Positions 52,763-61,567 of a stretch of 64,000 bases of DNA are shown one piece after another; within the stretch, counting starts at the first letter, position 1, and every line of letters starts with the position of its first letter. The notes beneath the pieces were generated by a model. That model was not told the DNA's origin. It worked only from the letters and a program-made list of their open reading frames with translations, and searched no databases. The stretch comes from Vulcanimicrobiota bacterium (GTDB lineage Bacteria; Pseudomonadota; Gammaproteobacteria; Xanthomonadales; Rhodanobacteraceae): the NCBI GenBank assembly GCA_903970555.1, contig CAJCJD010000246.1, positions 1-64,000 of the forward strand, read 5' to 3'. The position numbers and the translations under genes were made by a program.

Positions 52763-53596
52763 CTAACGCGATGCTGACTGACACCACATCTCTTGACCGA
52801 TTAGGCGAGGCTCTGCACATGCACCAGCAGGCCGAGGTAGTCGCATACCTGGATGCCACAGATGGAGCCTTTGCAGTATGCCCGGCATTTCGGAATCGAT
52901 GACGGCAAGACGATTGCCGTCGTTATATCGAGTCGCACTGCGATAACGCAGGACCTGATTGTAGTCACCGCTCGCGCCAAGCCTGTTGACAGTGATCCAG
53001 AAACCGAAGGGTGCATCGCTGGTCGGTTCGGCAGAGATGATGGCCCCCATTAGCGGACCATCTGCGATGTAGCGGATTTCCTCATCGTTGTTCTTGCCCG
53101 TCTGCTTTTCATAAACAAGCGCGAGGCTGTTATGTATATGATCGTAGGCCAGAGCCACTGTTGCCAAACGCTGATTGCCGTTGACAGATTGCTGACTGGC
53201 GACCTGCATAAGCAAGATCGGCCGAGTTGCTAGAGGTCGCACGATCCGGACATCGTTCAAATAACGCGGATCGGAATACTCATCGTTTCCCGAAGATAAG
53301 CGCAAGACACCATCAAGACTGGGGAAACACGACGCCCCACCATCCTTAGTAACGCAAAGGCGAATTTTCCCTGGAATGGGATCCATCATCGCCGGGTCGG
53401 CGGTGTTAGGGCCTTGTATAACAATGAGCCGCCACCCCGAATTAGCCTCGAGTGACTGCGACAAATCAATTGACGTGATGAGTCTGTCCTGAGACGAGCT
53501 CGACTTAGCATCCTGCGCATGTACGCGGGAGAAGGCAGCCAATAGCAGGAAAGCTAAAAGAAGCGGGATAAGGCTCACTTTCACGATGGATTTCAT
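52763..53596 (-). CDS. Secreted hypothetical protein
   Basis: 277 residues. A signal peptide is seen in MKSIVKVSLIPLLLAFLLLAAFSRVHAQ. The rest has no recognisable domain; the strands-rich pattern (WRLIVIQGPNT, ILLMQVASQQS, LATVALAYDHIHNSLALVYEKQTG) suggests a beta fold. Cysteines occur at RLCVTKDGGASCFPS and near the end (GACAEPRLIGQEMWCQS). Both ends of the gene are bounded by copies of the palindromic repeat, at 52729 and 53625. Function unknown. Confidence 0.65.
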   Translation of the reverse strand: MKSIVKVSLIPLLLAFLLLAAFSRVHAQDAKSSSSQDRLITSIDLSQSLEANSGWRLIVIQGPNTADPAMMDPIPGKIRLCVTKDGGASCFPSLDGVLRLSSGNDEYSDPRYLNDVRIVRPLATRPILLMQVASQQSVNGNQRLATVALAYDHIHNSLALVYEKQTGKNNDEEIRYIADGPLMGAIISAEPTSDAPFGFWITVNRLGASGDYNQVLRYRSATRYNDGNRLAVIDSEMPGILQRLHLWHPGMRLPRPAGACAEPRLIGQEMWCQSASR

Positions 53597-53981
53597 GCCT
53601 TCGTCGACTCATAAGCGTAGCGTAACGTCTGATAAGGGTCGGAAGCAGACACCCCGCCGTAGTTGATTGCGACTTAGCGCGTTCCAGCTCGAAAGTCATA
53701 GGCTTGCTTCTGAGCATGCGATCGCCAACTGGCAAAGTCGCGAAAACCGTAGGGCCTGTCGGGCGTGCTAACGATCATTACGACCTTGGGACTATTTCCA
53801 GGCAATAACCACGTCAGCTTGGCGACAGATCTTCCTCAGTTGGCACAATGAAAGTCACTGATCATACGACCGCAGCACGCAAGTTCTTACTCGTTGCGGA
53901 AGCTTACTCACGCAGTGCTAGCATGCCTCGTCGATCACAGCTGTGACGGCTATCTGGTAACACCGTATACCGGAGAGTGCC
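53597..53981. other. Intergenic, no gene seen
   Basis: 385 bp between a secreted-protein gene and the ATP-grasp gene, divergent. It contains one repeat copy (53625-53652). No frame has coding character. The promoter of the ATP-grasp gene should lie in the right half. Confidence 0.5.
53625..53652 (+). repeat. REP-like palindrome copy
   Basis: ACGTCTGATAAGGGTCGGAA followed by GCAGACAC. The outer arms GTCTG and CAGAC are perfectly complementary. It lies just upstream of the secreted-protein gene at 52763-53596. Confidence 0.62.
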
Positions 53982-55178
53982 ATGGGGAAAATGGATGAGA
54001 ACCGCGTGCCGGCGATTGTGTTGGGCCGCGGCCCGACTGCGCTAGGCATTTTGCGTTGTCTAGCAATGACCGGCATCCCGGCCTATGTCGCGTGCCCCCC
54101 TTCCGATCACGTCACCCACTCGCGTTGGTATCGCCCCACCCCCGGGGGAATTGCGTGGGACGGCTCACTCGGGTCGCACGTATACGAGCTACTGCGCCAA
54201 ATGCCGCTGCAAAAAGCTGTGTTAATTGCCGGTGCCGACGATGCCGCACTATGGCTTACGGATCTCCCAGGCACCGAACTTGCGTCGCGCTATTTTCTCA
54301 GCACAAGCTCGCGTGAAACGCAGGAAATTCTTCAGGACAAGTCGCGTTTTTCCGCGTTTCTGGAAAGCGCGCATATTCCACACCCCCGCACCTTTCGCAT
54401 CGAATGCGAAACCGATATTGAGGCGATACCTTTCGACGAGCTCCACCGTGTTTTCATCAAACCGGTGAACTCGCAAAAATTTAGCGATGTCACCGGCGTG
54501 AAAGGAATTTGGGTCACGCACAAAGACGAACTGTATGCATCATGGCGGCATCTACACGATCAGGGCTTTCGTCTGATGGCGCAGGAATACGTACCTGGCA
54601 CGACGTCGGATCATTATTTCGTTGACGGCTTTCGCGATGGCGTGGGCGAAATGACTGGCTTGTTCGCGCGCCAACGCATTCGTATTTCACCACCGGATTT
54701 TGGCAACAGTTCATACTGCCGCAGCATCCCGCTAGAACAGCTGCAAACGCCGGTCGATGACGTCAATCGGCTGTTAGCGAAGTTGAACTATCGCGGTATA
54801 TTCAGCGCGGAGTTCAAACGCGATAAGCGCGATGGCGTTTATCGCATTCTTGAGGTAAATACGCGCGCCTGGACATACGTGGAGTTTGCGGCGCGTTGCG
54901 GCGTCAACGTTTGCGAAATGGCGTATCAGGATGCGCTCGGCTTACCGGTGCACCAGGCGACACTCGATTACAAGGTAGGCGCTGGCTGCGTCGACTTCTA
55001 TCGAGACTTCAGCACTGTTCGCGCGCAAGCCGCGCAAGCACGCGGACCACTGCCGAACATCCTGTTGCAGTGGGCTGGAGCGCATTTTCACTCCTTCCGT
55101 TTGGACGATCCGAAACCAGGTCTGCACTTTGCAACGCAGGTTTTGACACGGCGATGGAGAGGCCGCGCGGCCGGCTAG
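53982..55178 (+). CDS. ATP-grasp ligase of unknown substrate
   Basis: 398-residue enzyme of the ATP-grasp superfamily, which joins a carboxylate to an amine or thiol through an acyl phosphate. The N-terminal Rossmann-like part (AIVLGRGPTALGILRCLAMTGIPAYVACPP) precedes the ATP-binding core. In the core, the lysine motif is LQDKSRFSAFLESAHIPHPRTF, the second lysine is in RVFIKPVNSQKF, and the hinge is MAQEYVPGTTSDHY. The magnesium ligands Glu291 and Asn293 lie in YRILEVNTRAW. It is closest in outline to D-aspartate ligase-like and other carboxylate-amine ligases. It stands alone with gaps of 350-385 bp on both sides. GGAGAGTGCC precedes the ATG. Confidence 0.85.
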   Translation: MGKMDENRVPAIVLGRGPTALGILRCLAMTGIPAYVACPPSDHVTHSRWYRPTPGGIAWDGSLGSHVYELLRQMPLQKAVLIAGADDAALWLTDLPGTELASRYFLSTSSRETQEILQDKSRFSAFLESAHIPHPRTFRIECETDIEAIPFDELHRVFIKPVNSQKFSDVTGVKGIWVTHKDELYASWRHLHDQGFRLMAQEYVPGTTSDHYFVDGFRDGVGEMTGLFARQRIRISPPDFGNSSYCRSIPLEQLQTPVDDVNRLLAKLNYRGIFSAEFKRDKRDGVYRILEVNTRAWTYVEFAARCGVNVCEMAYQDALGLPVHQATLDYKVGAGCVDFYRDFSTVRAQAAQARGPLPNILLQWAGAHFHSFRLDDPKPGLHFATQVLTRRWRGRAAG

Positions 55179-55530
55179 TCGCGTCAATCGAGTACAAATT
55201 AACGGGACACCATTGATGCAGTAGCGCAATCCCGCCGGTCGCGGACCATTCGGTATATTAAGTCGACTTGTCGATCTTCGCATCCGGCACATGTCCCTCG
55301 GCATACGCCAATGCATCATTCCAAACAGCTACCTCGTCCCTCGCTGAGACTGCGGATGCCTGGTACGGAGTAGGTATATTGATTTGCTATCGATAGGTTC
55401 GCGCATCAGATGTTCCGGCTCTGATCGACCCTGCTGCACAAAGTAGCAGGAGCACCCATCTATACTTTCTGCGCGCGATCTCATGTTCTTGCGTGATCTA
55501 TGGGATGTCCGCTTCAGGTAGCGGACATTT
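55179..55530. other. Intergenic, no gene seen
   Basis: 352 bp between the convergent ATP-grasp gene and the secreted-protein gene. It holds one palindromic repeat at its right end (55505-55528). No other structure was recognised. Confidence 0.5.
55505..55528. repeat. Perfect hairpin of the REP-like family
   Basis: ATGTCCGCT (55505-55513) and AGCGGACAT (55520-55528) form a perfect 9-bp stem with a 6-nt loop TCAGGT. It lies 2 bp after the stop of the minus-strand gene at 55531 and is followed by TTTT on the plus strand. The arms match the outer parts of the other family members, so it may act as a terminator for both converging genes. Confidence 0.75.
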
Positions 55531-56274
55531 TCACGAGGGCCCGTTCACTCTTGGGCCCAACTGGTTTGCGAACTTAGCGAATAACTCAGATGCGTCGTAC
55601 TCGTGCTGGATCTTTCCATCATGAACCGTCAACTCGTATCCGCGAAGAGTCCCCATGTCTTTACAACTGCTGTGCGGCGGTGCTTCGGCGACCATCAGCA
55701 GAAGATCAGGGGCAAGCCAACCGGCGGCGGCGACGTTTGGCGTCTCGTCACAGCCGCCTTTCCTTGCTTGAAACCGATCTTCGATCTGATGTGACACGTC
55801 GTATTTCCGCATCCCTTTGAGATCGACTGCGTAAACGATGGTTGTCCAGGAACCTACCCACCCACCATCACTCTCGGTGACTGCGAACTCCTTCGAGTCA
55901 GGAGACCATGACACTTCGGCCAAATCTTCAATTTTTATAGGCCTGGCTACCGCCTCCCCGCTTTGTACGCGGACCAACAGGTCGTTCTCTTTAATTTGCA
56001 GCGTAAATCTCTGATCTCGGGACTGAACGGTTGCGATCCTCGGCCCATCGGGTGCATCAGCTATGTCAGTAGGGCCGGGCCACAGATAGACGGCCTTCGC
56101 ATTCCATTGGGCTGGTCGTTTGGTTTCAGCAACAGCCGTTGCTTCGGCATGAACCAATACACCGACAGCAACAAGCGAAATCGCAAACCCTGCTTGAACC
56201 AGATATTTACTCGTCGATTTAGCCCTTACGTCACGCGTTCCTGTTTTCAAGGTATCAGGCTGACATTTCCACAT
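55531..56274 (-). CDS. Exported protein of unknown function
   Basis: 247 residues. The chosen ATG at 56274 follows GGATGGAGCGGGT; the open frame runs to 56379 but overlaps the upstream ATPase gene. An N-terminal hydrophobic segment (YLVQAGFAISLVAVGVLVHAEATA, residues 24-47) acts as signal peptide or anchor. The mature part has TolB/WD40-like turns: RIATVQSRDQRFTLQI and EVSWSPDSKEFAVTESDGGWVGSWTTIVYAVDLKG. This suggests a small beta-propeller fragment or a similar beta fold; the length is too short for a full propeller. Cysteines in KGGCDETP and HSSCKDMG may pair. Function unknown. Confidence 0.65.
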   Translation of the reverse strand: MWKCQPDTLKTGTRDVRAKSTSKYLVQAGFAISLVAVGVLVHAEATAVAETKRPAQWNAKAVYLWPGPTDIADAPDGPRIATVQSRDQRFTLQIKENDLLVRVQSGEAVARPIKIEDLAEVSWSPDSKEFAVTESDGGWVGSWTTIVYAVDLKGMRKYDVSHQIEDRFQARKGGCDETPNVAAAGWLAPDLLLMVAEAPPHSSCKDMGTLRGYELTVHDGKIQHEYDASELFAKFANQLGPRVNGPS

Positions 56275-56344
56275 ACCCGCTCCATCCTGTTCAATTGGTA
56301 ACGCGGGCAACCGAGAGACTGGCCGGGCGAATGCAGCACACCAC

Positions 56345-56872
56345 TCATCGCTGCAGGCTCCAGTCCCGGTAACAGGCACTGATCGCGCGGCGCGACGACA
56401 GGCAAATTTTCGGCAAGCTGATTTGACGATAGATGTGCGCGTAGCGCAGACGATTCCATGGGGTGCGCATGGTGATGTAGCGGATCATGCTCCACTTGAT
56501 GCTTTCGCGACCGCCTTCCAATGCTCCGATTCTGCCGTGCTCGAAGAGGGTGCGGCGCGTATACCGAAACAGGCTGACGGCTATGGAAACATCCAGCAAG
56601 ATCATTCCGGTCGCTCGCTGGAAGCGTTGCGGCATGCACGAGGAATAGTTTCCTTCCATCACCCACTGTTCGCCGGTGATCGCTTTGTCGTGCAGGGCTA
56701 GGAACTCGTTCGCTGGACGCGGTTGCCAATCCGTACTCGGAATATGGTGAAGCTGGTCAAGATGGATAACTTTTATGTCAAGTTTCCTGCCAATGGCCGT
56801 GGCCAACGTCGACTTCCCACTATTGGATGGCCCGAGCACGCATATGCGAGTCCCCAACTCTGACAGTTCCAC
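56345..56872 (-). CDS. P-loop NTPase, adenylate-kinase-like (FlaR type)
   Basis: 175-residue soluble P-loop protein. Walker A is GPSNSGKST at residues 14-22. The region HLDQLHHIPSTDWQPRPANEFLALHDKAITGEQWVMEGNY is typical of the group annotated as DNA-topology modulation protein FlaR or as adenylate kinase relatives, where WVxEGNY precedes the Walker B strand. RRTLFEHGR resembles the lid. The true substrate of this group has not been shown. The GTG at 56872 follows GGGAGCGCAC. The next gene on the same strand begins 70 bp downstream. Confidence 0.85.
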   Translation of the reverse strand: MELSELGTRICVLGPSNSGKSTLATAIGRKLDIKVIHLDQLHHIPSTDWQPRPANEFLALHDKAITGEQWVMEGNYSSCMPQRFQRATGMILLDVSIAVSLFRYTRRTLFEHGRIGALEGGRESIKWSMIRYITMRTPWNRLRYAHIYRQISLPKICLSSRRAISACYRDWSLQR

Positions 56873-57000
56873 GTGCGCTCCCTGAATCAGCTCCCCGATT
56901 GAACTTCTACATTATGCGATGTGGAAAGTCTGCGTTAGGTCGCGATTTCTACGAATTGAGACAGCACTATGCGTGCATCTCGTTTAAGTGGCAGCACGAG

Positions 57001-57345
57001 TCAATACATCGACACGTGCTTGTCGATCTGAAAGCCACAAGATTTGCATGGCAATGTTCGATCGGGATGCCGAAACAGACTCGCCACGGAGTGATAGCGA
57101 TTCTTGCATTGTGGGCATGGCGAACGCAGAAAAGGCAATGCAAGGGGTACGAAAATGAGAGGCGCTCCTACACGCATGCCCCAACGCACTGCATCAGGCA
57201 GAGCATCCATGCGCTCCGAAACATACAGACAGCCAAGCGCGGCTACGAAGCCACCTACGGCCAAATTTCTCTTTTGCTTCATGCCTTCTAGAGCCGCGCG
57301 CAATCGGCGGCGCTCCTGCGCCGGATCTTTCGTCGTGTCGTTCAT
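57001..57345 (-). CDS. Membrane-anchored zinc-ribbon protein
   Basis: 114 residues. An N-terminal charged helix (AQERRRLRAALEGMKQKRN) precedes two membrane segments (LAVGGFVAALGCLYV and MRVGAPLIFVPLALPFL). A C-terminal zinc ribbon carries the pairs CPQC and CKSC (SPCPQCKNRYHSVASLFRHPDRTLPCKSCGF). The arrangement places the ribbon in the cytoplasm. GGGGGAATTGA before the ATG is a strong ribosome site. Its role is unknown. It lies upstream of the FlaR-type gene on the same strand with a 128-bp gap. Confidence 0.72.
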   Translation of the reverse strand: MNDTTKDPAQERRRLRAALEGMKQKRNLAVGGFVAALGCLYVSERMDALPDAVRWGMRVGAPLIFVPLALPFLRSPCPQCKNRYHSVASLFRHPDRTLPCKSCGFQIDKHVSMY

Positions 57346-57423
57346 TCAATTCCCCCGAATCCCAACGTCAGTTTGGGTAGGCGAACTTATGCCCGTCAAG
57401 CGCGAGCCCAGTGGCGCTAAACG

Positions 57424-57600
57424 CTATGCGGGCCTGTCGAAATCAATGGCGCTGCGCCCCGTGATATCGCGGTAGTCAAAGTCGATAACTCGATTTGCGG
57501 TGGATTCGTCATCCTTGCCATTGACGATCTTCCACACGGGCTCGGCCATATCCATTTCTACAGGATGCTCGCCGGCCTCCACTCGATCGAGATATGACAT
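57424..57600 (-). CDS. Small hypothetical protein overlapping the upstream gene
   Basis: A 58-codon frame from the ATG at 57600 to the TAG at 57424 encodes MSYLDRVEAGEHPVEMDMAE, continues with PVWKIVNGKDDES and ends in ITGRSAIDFDRPA. The composition (acidic, balanced) looks protein-like and unlike a shadow. It starts 43 bp inside the gene that ends at 57558, in another frame, so the pair may be coupled. The ribosome site is weak. Alternatively a frameshift has split one longer protein of about 155 residues into two frames. No homology is recognised. Confidence 0.42.
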   Translation of the reverse strand: MSYLDRVEAGEHPVEMDMAEPVWKIVNGKDDESTANRVIDFDYRDITGRSAIDFDRPA

Positions 57601-57905
57601 TGATCCGGCAGCGGCGGGGCCAATTCAACACAGGTCACTGCATAGGACTCCCCTAGCAGAAACATTAGCTCGACAAAGCAGCCACCCTTGCGCAAGGTCA
57701 GGCCTATATCTGTCCGTTGTTCGTCCCCGAGTGCGCAATCTTGGTCGGTCAGCACCTCGTGATCCTCGAGGGGTATCGGCAGCGTCACAGCACGCAATCT
57801 CCTCGCGCCCGGATTGCCCAGCGATAGACAGCTTGGACCGCCGGCGCCTTCCTGCACCTGAGCAAGAATCCGGGCCAGCCGTGCCCCTAGGCCTCTTCGT
57901 AACAT
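57558..57905 (-). CDS. Hypothetical protein
   Basis: 115 residues from an ATG at 57905 (MLRRGLGARLARILAQVQEG). An earlier ATG at 57962 is possible but would run the coding region across the palindrome at 57919. Strands near the end (LTLRKGGCFVELMFLLGESYAVTCVELAPPLP) suggest a small alpha+beta protein. The domain is not recognised. It is divergent from glucokinase and is followed by the overlapping small frame at 57424. Confidence 0.5.
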   Translation of the reverse strand: MLRRGLGARLARILAQVQEGAGGPSCLSLGNPGARRLRAVTLPIPLEDHEVLTDQDCALGDEQRTDIGLTLRKGGCFVELMFLLGESYAVTCVELAPPLPDQCHISIEWRPASIL

Positions 57906-57918
57906 GTTGCGCCACCGC

Positions 57919-57934
57919 TTGACACCGGTGTCAA
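57919..57934. promoter_or_regulatory. LacI-type operator palindrome upstream of glucokinase
   Basis: TTGACACCGGTGTCAA is a perfect 16-bp palindrome with a central CG step, the hallmark of LacI-family operators. It lies 54 bp upstream of the glucokinase start used here. Sugar-use operons of Xanthomonadales with TonB receptors are commonly controlled by LacI regulators. No such regulator gene is in the window; it may lie past the end. Confidence 0.6.
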
Positions 57935-57987
57935 TTACGTTACAGGCTGATAACAGTTCCATAGCGAGGGGGTCGCTGGACGTGGCA

Positions 57988-59034
57988 ATGGACCATTCGG
58001 ACCGAGTGGCGGGGATAGCGGCGATGCCGTTTCTGGCGGCCGATATTGGCGGCACGCATGCGCGTGTTGCGCTGATGCGCGCCTCGCACGACGGCGCCCG
58101 TGGAGTCGAAACGCTGGCCTATCGGGTATTCGCCTGCGCGGAGTTCCCGACGCTATCCGAGCTATTGCAGGCCTTTATCGATGCTGACGTGCAAACCCCG
58201 GTGAAGCATTGCGTGTTGGCTTGTGCGGGCCAGATAGTGGGCAACGAGGTCGTGAACGACAACCTTGCCTGGCCCATCCACCTGACGCAGTTGCGTGACT
58301 CGCTGGGCTTGGACGAGGTTGCCGTACTCAACGACTTCGAGGCGTTGGCATACGCGCTCGATGGGCCGCTCGTCGGCGGCGGCCGTCACCTTTGCGGACC
58401 GAATACGCATTCCAGTGGCCTTACCCTGGTGATCGGACCGGGAACTGGTCTTGGCGCGGCAGCGCACGTTCCCGGTCCCGCCGACGGCTTCGTGCTGACG
58501 ACGGAGGCCGGTCAGATGGATTACGCACCGAATTCGGTTCGCGAGCGCGAGGTTCTCGCGCACTTGGCGCCGAATGGCGGTTACGTCGCGTTTGAACACA
58601 TCGTCTCGGGCCCCGGCCTGCTGACCATCTACACAACCCTGTGCGCGCTGCACGGGGAAACGCCCAAGCTGGCGACGCCCGAAGCCGTCACGATGGCCGC
58701 GGTTGCCGGCAACGATGCGCAAGCCGTCGAAGCCGTGGAAATTTTATGTGCTTCGCTGGGAAGCTTTGCCGGCAACCTGGCGATGACTTTCATGGCTACG
58801 GGGGGCGTGTATCTAGCCGGCGGCTTTCTGTCTTCCATCTTCGAGCTGCTTCAGCGCAGCGCTTTCGAGGAGCGATTCCTGCACGGTCGCAGCGCGCGCG
58901 CGCTGTTGTCGCAAGTGCCGGTGTGGGTAACGGAGCACGGCCGCCACGGTGTGCAGGGCGCTGCACAGTGGTACCTGGGGCATGGCACGTCGAGAGCGCT
59001 ACGGCATGCCGTAGCAGGTGGTGTGGGCGCATGA
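57988..59034 (+). CDS. glk: Glucokinase
   Basis: ATP-dependent hexokinase of the bacterial Glk family (about 348 residues). The N-terminal phosphate loop is FLAADIGGTHARVAL, the sugar-binding Asn-Asp is in AVLNDFEALAYAL, the glycine-rich GPGTGLGAAA follows, and the base of the C-terminal domain is VYLAGGFLSSI. It makes glucose-6-phosphate, or phosphorylates GlcNAc in related operons. The start at 57988 and another ATG at 58024 (six codons before the conserved block) are both possible. Its stop overlaps the hexosaminidase start as ATGA. A LacI-type palindrome lies upstream. Confidence 0.93.
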   Translation: MDHSDRVAGIAAMPFLAADIGGTHARVALMRASHDGARGVETLAYRVFACAEFPTLSELLQAFIDADVQTPVKHCVLACAGQIVGNEVVNDNLAWPIHLTQLRDSLGLDEVAVLNDFEALAYALDGPLVGGGRHLCGPNTHSSGLTLVIGPGTGLGAAAHVPGPADGFVLTTEAGQMDYAPNSVREREVLAHLAPNGGYVAFEHIVSGPGLLTIYTTLCALHGETPKLATPEAVTMAAVAGNDAQAVEAVEILCASLGSFAGNLAMTFMATGGVYLAGGFLSSIFELLQRSAFEERFLHGRSARALLSQVPVWVTEHGRHGVQGAAQWYLGHGTSRALRHAVAGGVGA

Positions 59035-61367
59035 GTCGCATCGCGACATCGGCATTTTTCCGTTGCGTGGCCATCGCGTGCTTGGCGATCACGGGCGCGG
59101 TCCATGCAGCGACTGCTGTTCCCAAGTGGTCATTGCTGCCGCAGCCGGCAACGGCCAGTCCTGCCGCATCGGGGGCGGTCAAAATTGCGGATGGCGCGGT
59201 GGTATCGGTGCGTGGTGCGGAACGTCAGCTCGTGCAGTCCATCGCAGAGCGGTTCGTGCAACGTGTGGCCTACACCAACGGATTGAACTTGCGCGTAGCG
59301 ACGACGGGCGCCGCGCATCCTGCGATCACCTTCGATGTGAACCCGAACGCTGATGTCGCGGACGAGGGCGGTTATCGCATCACGGTGAATGACGGCGGCA
59401 TTCTCGTCACGGCGCGCACGCCGCGCGGTGCGTTTTACGGCAGCGTCACCTTATGGCAGTTGCTGACGCCACCCGGATGGATTCGCGGCGCGCCCGTCGA
59501 AGTTGCCGATGGCGTTATCGACGATCACCCGCGTTTCGCGTGGCGCGCACTGTTGCTCGATTCCGGGCGGCACTATCAAAGCGTCGCAGACATCAAGAAG
59601 CTGATCGACTGGATGTCGCTCAACAAGTTGAACGTGTTGCTCTGGCACCTGACGGAAGATCAAGGTTGGCGCCTGGAGATCCCTAAGTATCCAGAACTCA
59701 CGAAAACAGGCGCTTGCCGCAAGGCGGTGGGCCTCGACAGCGAACTGACCGGCTCTGCCGACCTGCCCTATTGCGGGTTTTATACGCAAGCGGAGACGCG
59801 CGACATCGTGCGTTACGCCGCCGAGCGCTATGTGGACGTAGTACCGGAAGTCGATCTTCCCGGACATTCGCAGGCAGCCATCGCCGCCTATCCGTGGCTA
59901 GGCGTCCCGGGCAAACGTCCGCCCGTTTGGACCGAATGGGGCGTCAGCCCGTGGTTGCTCAAGCCCGATGAAAAAACCTTGCAGTTTGTCGACGATGTGC
60001 TCGATGAGGTGATGCAGCTTTTCCCCTCGCGATACGTCTCCATTGGTGGCGACGAGGCCGACAAGCAGCAGTGGAATGCATCGCCGGAAGTGCGCGCGCA
60101 GATGCACAAGCTGGGCCTTTCGAACATGGATCAACTGCAGGGCTGGTTTACCAATCAAGTCGCCGCGCATCTTATCCAGCACGGCCGCACGCCAGTTGGT
60201 TGGGACGACGAGTTGGTGGCCGGCGCGACGCTGCCGGCATCGGAGATGGTGATGTCGTGGCACGGCGACGACAACGAACGTGTGGCGCTCGCTGCGATCA
60301 AGCAAGGCCACGACGTGGTCATGACACCGCAGGAATCGCTGTACTTCGACCACTATCAGTCTGATCTGCCCGACGAATGGGCGGGGCCACCTCCCGCAGC
60401 GACCTTGCGGCAAGCCTATGACACGATCGTTATCCCGAACGGTGCGAGCGCGATCGAAGCCCAACGCATCATCGGCGTGCAGGCCGGCCTCTGGACCGAG
60501 CAGATGCCCACCTTTGCGCACGACCAGCACGCCGTGTTCCCGCGCATCGCAGCGATGTCGGAGCTTGGCTGGTCACCGTCGAGCGCACACGACTGGGACG
60601 GCTTTCTGCAACGCATGCCAGCAGAGCTGGCGCGTTATCGCGCGCTCGGCATCGACTATGCCGACAGTGCGTTCGCACCCGTCTTCCATGTGACTGCAAC
60701 GGCCAACGGTGCGTTCCGGATCGAGCTATCGAATCAGGTGGCATTCGGGACGATCCGTTACACGACGGATGGCTCCGATCCAACCAACCAATCCGCGCCG
60801 TATGCAGGGCCGCTCACGCTACCGGTCAACGCGATCTTGCGTGCTGCAACGTTTGCACCAGACGGTTTCGAACTCGCAGCACCACGCGTGCAGGTGTTGG
60901 ATGAAACAACGTTGCTGAGCCGCGAAAGTAGCGCGCTTGCAACGTGCTCCAACCAGCCGAGCTCACGCCTTGACGGCAGCAGATCGGCGCAGGGACCGAG
61001 ACCTGTTTACTCGGTAGATATTGGTAATGCGTGTTGGTTGTGGCCGCAGGCGCCAGTGGCTGGCATCAAGCATGTCCAGATGACTGTCGAGCGCATCACA
61101 TGGCGTTTCGGCGATGAAGCTGCGGATGCGGTGGTGCGCCACAAGGTCAGCGCGGCTGGCGAGCTTGAGATTCATGCCGATTCCTGCACAGGGCCGCTGA
61201 TGGCCAGCTTGCCGCTGGAGCGCGCGATGCAGGCAAAAGGCCAGATGCAGCTTGAGGCAAACGTTGCCACGCCGGCGGGGGCCGGTGTTCGCAACGTGTG
61301 CGTCTTCGTTACTGGCGATCCACGCGATGGCCAGTGGGCGCTGGCGCGAATGGCGTTTTCGAAATAA
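59031..61367 (+). CDS. Secreted GH20 beta-N-acetylhexosaminidase
   Basis: 778-residue exo-hexosaminidase that removes terminal GlcNAc or GalNAc from chito-oligomers or N-glycans. The signal peptide is MSRIATSAFFRCVAIACLAITGAVHA. Next is the GH20b domain (about 50-165, with FDVNPNADVADEGGYRITVN). The catalytic barrel starts at RFAWRALLLDSGRHYQSVADIKKLIDWMSLNKLNVL and has the Asp341-Glu342 pair in SIGGDEADKQQW. Substrate-assisted Trp and Tyr residues are in MVMSWHGDD and GLWTEQM. A CHB_HEX_C-type domain (FRIELSNQVAFGTIRYTTDGSDPT) follows, then a C-terminal region with four cysteines. The start overlaps glucokinase; an in-frame start at 58641 is a shadow. Confidence 0.95.
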   Translation: MSRIATSAFFRCVAIACLAITGAVHAATAVPKWSLLPQPATASPAASGAVKIADGAVVSVRGAERQLVQSIAERFVQRVAYTNGLNLRVATTGAAHPAITFDVNPNADVADEGGYRITVNDGGILVTARTPRGAFYGSVTLWQLLTPPGWIRGAPVEVADGVIDDHPRFAWRALLLDSGRHYQSVADIKKLIDWMSLNKLNVLLWHLTEDQGWRLEIPKYPELTKTGACRKAVGLDSELTGSADLPYCGFYTQAETRDIVRYAAERYVDVVPEVDLPGHSQAAIAAYPWLGVPGKRPPVWTEWGVSPWLLKPDEKTLQFVDDVLDEVMQLFPSRYVSIGGDEADKQQWNASPEVRAQMHKLGLSNMDQLQGWFTNQVAAHLIQHGRTPVGWDDELVAGATLPASEMVMSWHGDDNERVALAAIKQGHDVVMTPQESLYFDHYQSDLPDEWAGPPPAATLRQAYDTIVIPNGASAIEAQRIIGVQAGLWTEQMPTFAHDQHAVFPRIAAMSELGWSPSSAHDWDGFLQRMPAELARYRALGIDYADSAFAPVFHVTATANGAFRIELSNQVAFGTIRYTTDGSDPTNQSAPYAGPLTLPVNAILRAATFAPDGFELAAPRVQVLDETTLLSRESSALATCSNQPSSRLDGSRSAQGPRPVYSVDIGNACWLWPQAPVAGIKHVQMTVERITWRFGDEAADAVVRHKVSAAGELEIHADSCTGPLMASLPLERAMQAKGQMQLEANVATPAGAGVRNVCVFVTGDPRDGQWALARMAFSK

Positions 61368-61567
61368 GCGGTAAACGGGACGGGGGTTCCGTGTAGTAGC
61401 AGCACTGAATGAAATGGCTTTGGCTTGGGAAGCCAAAGTCGGGGACATCGAGACATTGCATCACGACGGCGTGCGAATCAGCAGGCATCGCCGGGCTACA
61501 CGCGTTTTTTTGGAATACCACGGAGCACCTGAGGTTCGACAGGCAACATCAACGAGGTTAAAAGCCC

